Part shown: piece after piece, positions 17,783 to 24,362 of the stretch
Position numbering within the stretch: the first letter of the stretch is position 1
Layout: the number at the start of each line of letters is the position of its first letter
Assembly (NCBI GenBank): GCA_024196135.1
Contig: JAMQCK010000410.1
Span: forward strand, 1-24,362
Origin: Pleurotus ostreatus/Saccharomyces cerevisiae fusant
Taxonomy: Eukaryota; Opisthokonta
Direction: 5' to 3'
Length of the DNA stretch: 24,362 nucleotides
Position numbers and translations under genes: made by a program
Notes under the pieces: model-generated
Database searches by the model: none
Seen by the model: the letters and a program-made list of their open reading frames with translations, nothing else
Told to the model about the DNA's origin: nothing

Positions 17783-19930
17783 TGAACCAATTAGCGCTGG
17801 GGGCAGGGGGTCTGCATGGCGCGAAGTTATGCGGAAGAAGGTGTGGATCTCCGCTGGTGCTACTGCTTGGATGCATCTGGCATCGGGAGGTGTTCTCGCG
17901 CGCCGCGGACGGGGGCGCGCTGCTCCCGCGATACGAAGGTCGGGCGTGTTTAATCTTGGATGTGTGATGGATCTGTACCCCGCTGCTGTTGTACACCTCT
18001 TGTTTGTTTGTTGATCTGTTCGCCGTACTTAGCTACGCCCCATCTTGCTTATTACTTATCAACAACGGACGTCGGACACTGGACAGTCTCACAATCACTA
18101 CACTTGACATGGACATGTTTACTACCCCGGACTACTGCAGCTACTAGTCGGACTACTTACTCACGAATTGAAGCGGATCCTATACACCGACTACGCTTTT
18201 TACGTGCCCACGGACATGTATAGCGCCAATTAGGCCTGTCGGCATTTCCCAGATGAGGCGGAGGCGGTGTGCCGCGCGAGAGGTGACCGCGAGCGGGGTG
18301 ACGGCGAACCTCCGAGGGGCGACAGCTAGTGAATTGTCCGAATTTCGAGGCCGGGAAAATCTCTCGAGAAGGCATCGCTGCCGCAAGGGCTAAGGGAGCC
18401 ATATAGAAAGCCACGCATCGAGGAAGAGTAAGTTGTATGTCTTCAGGACGCCCTCGAGCGCGCAGTAATTCATTGTAGCACCCGAAACCTGGACGGCGGC
18501 GCTCGGTATCCACGCGAATTCACGTACTGTGTGCGGTATACGGCAGCGCCCTCGAGGTCCAATGCTACCCCAGCGCCTCCCCCAGGTCCTCGGCAGCACT
18601 GGCTAGGCACCCCGTCTTTGTCGGTGGCGAATCAGGCTGACCCGGTTCCCGCGAAGCGCCGAGGCTGGAAGGCGAGCAGCGAGGGCCCATGAATTACATC
18701 TCGCACGCGCCGCCTGCCATTTTGGACCGGCGCTGCTGTCTGAATCGATGGCGCGCCCCGATACGCGCTATCCGCGCCGCGTCCATATACGGTGCGAGGC
18801 GTACATCATCATGATGCGGGGCTCGCTAGAGGATGGGGAGTCCCTAGCGGTAGATGGATTTCTGCTTCTGAAGCAACGGGGCGGCGTAGCGCCCTTTCTG
18901 TATAGCAGGGTTAGGCGGGAATTAGCTGGTGGCAGACGTACCCCTGCTGCCAGATGTCGCGCCGACTATCGGGCTGTCGTGCTCGTGTATTCAGGAGTGT
19001 GCGGGGAGCGAAGTTGCCTCGGATATCACGATGCGAACACATTCATCTATTCAGGACGAGGGGAGGATCGTATGCTGGACGAAGGGCTAGACGAGGGGCT
19101 CCGCCGCGTGTCCGTCAGCACCCAGTACACGCCTCTGCAGCATGGCGTATACTTTCGCTGGATTTCCAGGCTAGGTGGCGATAGTCGGCGGCGGTCTTCA
19201 CGGGTCCAAAGTCCGGGAGGGTTGCGCCTTCCAGAAGGCGTCTTGCATGTGTTGTACGCGAGGATAGTGTGCAGCGTAAAAGATTTGGCTCGCAGAAAGA
19301 TATCACCTGTTGGAGAGGATGGAGACGAACAAGGACGTTGTGAGGGACCTGTCCAAAGCAGAATTTTCGGAAAGAAATATACGGCCAGGTGACCGTCTGT
19401 GACAAGAAGTTCAACATGCTGATCGTGATTGAATGACGGCATCACGGTGCCGCCGTTGTGCCGGCGGCAGCGACAGGACCCCCCTCGCGACCAATTCTGG
19501 TTCCGCTCCTCGATCACTGTCCAATTCGAGAATGAATGCATTGTTCTGGCTGGCAGGCGCGTCTGCCGACGCGTTGTGCCGCGCCATTTCGCGTCATGTC
19601 CATCGCGCATTTTTCGTCCATTTCCCCGCTACCGTGGAATTCGAATTTCGGGCGGCCAGGCGATGCACCCACCCGAACCACGGCGGGATGGAGACGGCCA
19701 CGGGCATTCTCAGCCGCACCGAGGGCCGACGTTCGGAATGCACCCATCGCCATCGCCGCATGGACGATTGCATCGCGATTGCATATGAGGATTGTAATTG
19801 TCGACTATCAATAGAGTACCCCAGCCTTTACCGGGACAGACCATCGCCCTTTAGCTCCCTCCGTGACTTCAAAGCCTGCTCCTAGAGGTTACAGCGTCCC
19901 TCCTCGTCCTTTCGTTCCCCATCTCTAGCC
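17783..19930. other. 2.1-kb stretch without a supported gene
   Basis: This is the longest gap in the window. It contains overlapping open frames on both strands (plus 18748-19392, minus 19047-19610). Their proteins are rich in Arg, Ser and Gly, show no domain, and lie antisense to each other, so I do not call them genes. I see no transposon ends, tRNA or tandem array. The right end (about 19830-19930) is pyrimidine-rich and serves as leader of the acyltransferase gene. Confidence 0.5.
19448..19469. repeat. Perfect 8-bp inverted repeat, 6-nt spacer
   Basis: TGCCGCCG (19448-19455) and CGGCGGCA (19462-19469) are exact reverse complements about TTGTGC. The element lies about 460 bp upstream of the acyltransferase start. 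It could be a hairpin or a binding site for a dimeric zinc-cluster regulator (CCG/CGG half-sites); both are guesses. Confidence 0.7.
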
Positions 19931-21790
19931 ATGACCGTCTCTGCCGAGCTCGCGACCACTACTCCAGCTCTGGAGAAGGTGCCGACCGTGCACAGGCAGC
20001 TGAGCGACACAGAGGCCTCGTACTTTCTGCCAGCGCGAGCCAATGGCGTGAACGACATGTGTGTACCGATCCCCCCTCCCTTCACTGTACACGATTGACA
20101 ACGCCGCAGGTACTTGCACCTGGGCTTCCATGCCCCCGCCTCGCTGGTGCGCCGCTCCCGCGTACGACTCGTCTGGGCCCTCCTTCGCTTGAGGCATCCC
20201 CTCCTCGCCTCGCAGGTGGACATGCGCGACTACGAGGACATTCGCTTCGTGTACGTTTCATGCCTACTATGTCCCCAGAATTCGATCTGACGTCAGACGT
20301 AGGTATACACCCCCTGCTACGCTGGCCGCCGCCCTCGAGGACGCCGATCAGGCGTTGGAATATCGTGCAGGCGACAAAGACGGTACGCATCTCAGCATTG
20401 ACCGCGGCGCAGCGGACTCATCGCACCCCCAAAGCCCTGATTGACGCCTACCTCAACGGCCCACGCACACTCCACAACGAGCGTCTGTCCTACCTCATCC
20501 TCTCTGACACCGCTGGCACCGCTCTTCCGACTCCCCCGGCCTCGCCAGGACCGCTGGACACCTCCCCAAACAGCGCACCGAACCATGACATCCTGATCTG
20601 CGCGACGCACTTCTTGGGCGATGGCATGGCACTGCACACGTTCGCGAACGACTTCTTCGGACTTTTGGGTGGTGATGCGAGCGAGGACGAACTCTCCAGG
20701 CTGGTCGAAGACGAGTGGTGCGCGGCGGTTAAGCGCGCGTCTGATGGCGTATGTCGCACGATCACGTGTCCGTTCATGTTGAAGTCTCACCTGCATGTCA
20801 TAGAAATTGGCCCTTCCTGCAGCAACGGAAGATAGGCTACCAGCGTCACCTGAAGGTAGATTGCGCCGTGCTGCCGAGCGTGTGGATTACCAGCGCTACC
20901 AGGAGAAACAGATCGTTCGTGTTTTTCGAATTTCACCCGCTCTGTAAAGCTCATCTTTTGTAGGGCGGCCATGCCTTCCCGCGTGCGAAAGGGAAGGACA
21001 GGCATACTATCGTGCCTACCGTACCATTCTCTACCGATCGCACCAAGACGATGCTGAAGAAATGCAAGGAGCACGGCGTGTCCATCTCCGCTGCGCTCTT
21101 CGCGATCTGCAACATCGCATGGGCTCGTACAGCCAACGGGAACTGGGAACTTCCGATGTAGGCAAACCATCACTCTCGCAAATTCCTCCCCTCACAAAAC
21201 TGCTCAGGATGATGTACTCAGCCCTAAACATGCGCCCCTACCTCCTCGCCGAGAAAACACTGAATGAGTCCTACTGGTTCCTCGCCGTCGGTTACTTCAA
21301 CGTCGTTCTCCCGTCGTTCCTCCCCGCGGACGCTGCGAAGACCTTCTGGCTTCGCGCCCGCGCAGCGAAGGCGCAGAGCACACGCGCGGCGAAGAGCCCC
21401 ATGCTGGTCCCTCGCGCCAGGGAGACGGCACGCGAGCGCGGGGTACGAGCGCGGCAGTGGGCAAGGGAGGACGATGGCGTTGCGCCGCCGCCAGCACCTA
21501 AGTCAACTCCGGCTCCAACCGCGCCCAAAGTTCCTTCGACGGCGCTCATCGGCCTGTCACTCCTCGGGAACCTGGACGGGATGTACAAGCACGCCACGTT
21601 CGGGTCGGTGAAGATGCACACCCTTACGACAGGCTCGCGGCAACGTGCGGGCGGGATGCTGCTCTTCGGGTACACGTTCGCAGGTAAACTGTGGGTCAGC
21701 CTCGGGTACGACGAAAACGGGTTTGAGAGGGAGACGGTGCAGGCGTACTGGTGTCGTGTGTTGGAGGGGATCGAGGAGTTCCTTGGGTGA
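19931..21790 (+). CDS. CoA-dependent acyltransferase of the CAT/condensation fold (HxxxDG type)
   Basis: Seven exons (19931-20058, 20110-20250, 20303-20382, 20435-20748, 20804-20914, 20964-21157, 21208-21790) encode 516 aa. Introns are 51, 52, 52, 55, 49 and 50 bp. The catalytic motif is HFLGDG at 175-180 (HxxxDG, histidine H175) inside ICATHFLGDGMALHTFANDFF, split across 171-191. Joins restore DKDALIDAYLNGPRTL, KQIGGHAFPRAKG and ELPMMMYSALNMRPYL, which supports the model. The C-terminal half has YWFLAVGYFNVVLPSF and FGYTFAGKLWVSLGYDENG, as in the second lobe of this fold. Relatives include fungal alcohol O-acetyltransferases and trichothecene 15-O-acetyltransferase-like enzymes. It has no signal peptide, so is probably cytosolic. 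Intron 3 ends in AAAG instead of YAG, and intron 5 begins with GTTCGT. Substrate unknown; no other biosynthetic genes lie nearby. Confidence 0.8.
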
Positions 21791-22250
21791 TTTGGGAGTT
21801 TACCTGGGGTGATTTGGACATCCACAAGTGGACTCGCGCGTGCATGGACTATAGGCTTTGCTGCCGGACTGAAAAGTTGCTTATATGGTGGTATCAGTAG
21901 CTGGGACTGTCGGTGTAGGATGCTGTATTGCTGTCGAGAATGTAATATCCTATTTTGTGAGAATGAAAGGGCGCGGCGGAGAAAACTGGATGGGAGGTTC
22001 TTCGACCTCATACCCCGGCGAAGAGTTGGCTGTCCAACCGATGCATATTGTCAAGACCAAAGGCGCCTCCCGCCTCCAAGTTGCAAACACGACTTTCAGG
22101 ACTCTATTTCACCGGGTCAATAAATATGTGGGATGATACAATGCAAACAGGAAGGAGCGCATGCTTCGGCCCAGTAGCGTGAAGGTCTGCGCGTGGCTAC
22201 GCATCCGTTTAGCAAAGCACTTCACTCAGGGTATCAGTAGAACACGCACA
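21791..22250. other. Convergent intergenic region
   Basis: These 460 bp lie between the stops of the acyltransferase (+) and the TBC gene (-). They are less GC-rich than coding sequence. An AATAAA word on the plus strand at 22119-22124 could serve the acyltransferase transcript, which would then have a 3' UTR of about 350 nt. No gene is seen. Confidence 0.5.
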
Positions 22251-24362
22251 CTATATGTCGGGTAGCTCTCGTTGAGTGAGCCGCTTCCACGTGCTCTCCT
22301 TCCACCAATCCTCCATGCTGTCAATGCGCTCCCACAGCGTTTCTTCGTCGACGCCGTAAATCTCATACTTCCCGCCATCCAGCGGTAGCCCATCGCGACG
22401 TGCGATGTCTATAGCGGCTTTGTTCTCGCCCCTACAGCAAGTGTCAGACACGACATCCGAAGAGATAATTATCTGAACGAACTTTAGAAGCTCCAAAAGC
22501 TCTTTCTTGTCCGGGAAGAACAAGCGCGGCTCGAGTACGGCTAGCATGCCGAGCGCAGCACGAAAGAGGAACGGATCGCCCTCGAGCAGGATTACATCCC
22601 ACAAGCGTGCACACGCCTCAAATGGCAGGTGGTCAAGGAATAGTGGGATCAGCCAGTCCGGCAGATACGAAGCAGGCGATATTTGGTGCTGCTTGAAGTT
22701 GAAGTAAACTAGTGTTGATCTATCAGTGAGCATCATCGACGGACAAAACGGCACATCTGCACTTACTTTTAGGCATACCGTCTGCAAGCAGCGTGTCAAA
22801 TATTCTGACCGATATAAATGTCTGCGATGGCCGTACCAGGAGAAAGAGACGGCGTACCTGTAATAAGCTTCAACCTAGTATGCGTCAGCAATCGGAGCCG
22901 GACCAATATATCGTGAACTCACGTCGTCCTTCGCGCCTTCTCCGCCATAAAAGCTGCGCATACAATGACGTTCCAACAGGTTTCGCATAACCACGAATGC
23001 CTGCTGAGCAGGCATGGTGATGAGGAGCATCGCTGCTAACCGCGACGCGCCCTTGGTATAACCGAGACCCTCATCGCTCCTGGCGACTACCCAAGCGCAA
23101 AGCAATTCCTTCAGTTCGCCGTATAGCGGGCCCGTCTCGTGATGGAAAATATGCAAGGAGGGTAAGGTGGTTGCGAGATCGGCTTCAATAGCGGCGAGGG
23201 TGCTTGGAGGGAATGTCCCAGAGGATAATGCGCGTCGCGCTCGCGCGATGCATGGGTTGTACGAGTCTGCACGCTTGACATAAGCACGTTGAAGGTCAGG
23301 GTAGGCGTGAGATTACACACCTGAACTGAGAGCCAGAGCGTTCCCCACAGCAGCCTGCCACATCCGCGCCCGTAGCTTCGTCGGTATCCCTTTCCACCAT
23401 AACTTGCGTAACGCCGGATCGCGGTGCACAACGCGCCAGTCAGGGAGGATCTCCTTCTCCCATCGGTGTAAAGAGTCCTCAATCGCGCGCTCGCGAGCGA
23501 GGCGGCGCTCTTGCAGTGCCTTGCGCCGCTTCTCCGCTTGCAATGCGTCAGCATATATGATGAAGTGACCGAGGCGAATAAATGCACCTGCTTGTCGCGA
23601 CAGGCGCATCATGGCCTGCCAGTCTGCGAGGTGCTTGTCGTCCTCCTGCCGCGGCTTGGGCGGGAGGAACGCCGGGCGGGTGCGACTCCGGACTTTCTCA
23701 AACGTACTCGGGCCGGTGCTTTTGGTTTGACGATGGCCGGCTTTGAGGAGCTTGTTGGGAGGGGATGTATTCGGCTCCGGGGAGCGGGTCGGCACGGAGG
23801 TCGAATGGGGGAGGGTAGAAGGACCTGCCGTATCCGCGGCTGCGGCAGCGGCCACGGCGGCGACTGAGGAAGAGGCAGTAGGGGTAGTGGGAGGCATGGA
23901 AGAGATGGATGACTTGGGGGTATGGTCGGACTTGATAGTTGGTAGAGGGGGGAGGTCTCCACCCGCGTCCGAGGTGGAAGGGCTGTGCGATCCGGCGCTT
24001 TCCCTCGACCCGTTGCTGCCGCCAGACATGGTGACTTGATGGGTTGGGACGTCGATCTGGACGTTCGGGTATTCGTGAGCGCTCTCTTCGTGCACTTCTT
24101 CCTCCTGCGAGGGAGCGCTCTTGGACGAGGATAACGAGATCTGCGAGAAGTGCGCTGAGGACTCGTCCGGGGAAGGCGAGCCGGAGGCGGAGAGCTCGAG
24201 CGTGGAGACCGACGCGTCGTCCTGGATGGGCGCGCCGTTGGTGAACACGCCGTCCTGCTCGAGGCCGCTGTTGATGTCCGCGGCTACCCATGTCCGATGA
24301 GCGTCGAGGTCCTTGCGGAGAGCTTCTGGAGAGAACGTGTGGGATTCGTCGGCATCCTCAAA
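22251..24362 (-). CDS. TBC-domain protein (Rab GAP family), 5' end outside window
   Basis: Six exons are visible (24362-23321, 23266-22923, 22874-22858, 22804-22767, 22708-22483, 22431-22251), giving the last 615 residues. Introns are 54, 48, 53, 58 and 51 bp; the third visible exon is only 17 nt. The first 210 residues or so are Ser/Pro/Ala-rich and probably disordered. A basic region with a charged helix follows (QAEKRRKALQERRLARERA). The TBC domain begins with LRKLWWKGIPTKLRARMW. Later joins restore KDDVEAYYRIFDTLLADGMP and MPKIYFNFKQHQISP, then LPDWLIPLFLDHLPFEACAR, split here in mid-helix. TBC proteins switch off Rab GTPases in membrane traffic. Here the IxxDxxR motif reads IEADLAT (about 23189-23169) and the YxQ motif reads YTK (about 23060-23052), so both catalytic fingers are absent. 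The Rab partner is unknown. Confidence 0.85.

Noticed and set aside
18748..19392. A 214-codon open frame on the plus strand in the large gap
   Set aside because: Arg/Gly-rich product without any domain, no good leader or introns, and it overlaps another frame on the opposite strand.
19047..19610. A 187-codon open frame on the minus strand in the large gap
   Set aside because: Low-complexity, mutually exclusive with the plus-strand frame, no conserved features.
20383..20412. A 30-bp intron with canonical GCGCAG acceptor in the acyltransferase
   Set aside because: Too short, and it leads to a stop codon in the resulting frame.
19931..21790. Secondary-metabolite cluster around the acyltransferase
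   Set aside because: No synthase, P450, transporter of the usual cluster type or regulator is next to it in this window, so a cluster cannot be supported.

Overview
The window is nuclear DNA from a filamentous basidiomycete, most likely an Agaricomycete. It is GC-rich and carries single genes on both strands. Most genes are split by many very short introns, typically 47-60 bp, with GTRNGT-type donors and CTNAY-like branch sites. The protein families are typical of mushroom-forming or wood-decay fungi. I cannot name the species from sequence alone. I reassembled the spliced genes by hand: every gene model listed closes in frame, and most exon joins restore a recognisable conserved motif.

Layout. 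1-681 (+): 3' end of an F-box/LRR-like gene. 1263-3812 (-): an 814-aa protein with an N-terminal PB1 domain, an RGG/proline-rich middle and a UBA-like C-terminus. 4347-5519 (-): a 318-aa aldo-keto reductase of the D-xylose reductase type. 6342-7514 (+): ketopantoate reductase. 8179-9012 (+): a basic, probably nuclear protein of unknown function. 9884-10408 (+): a small secreted double-psi beta-barrel (RlpA/expansin-like) protein. 10869-13180 (+): gamma-tubulin complex component 4. 14030-15849 (-) and 16134-17782 (+): a divergent pair, an O-fucosyltransferase-like type II membrane protein and a GDP-fucose-transporter-like carrier. 17783-19930: a 2.1-kb stretch with no gene I can support. 19931-21790 (+): a CoA-dependent acyltransferase of the HxxxDG (CAT/condensation) fold. 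22251-24362 (-): a TBC-domain protein that runs off the right edge.

How the genes relate. Most neighbours look functionally unrelated, as is usual in fungi. The exception is the divergent pair at 14-17.8 kb. The predicted transporter would supply GDP-fucose to the Golgi/ER lumen, where the predicted transferase would use it, and the two start codons are only 284 bp apart. Three other points stand out. The PB1 protein has the layout of a p62/SQSTM1-like selective-autophagy receptor without the ZZ finger. The TBC protein lacks both catalytic finger residues. A cluster of carbon-catabolite-repressor-type (SYGGRG) sites overlaps a perfect 9-bp inverted repeat just upstream of the TATA box of the xylose-reductase-like gene. 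I found no mobile element, CRISPR array, rRNA or tRNA gene.
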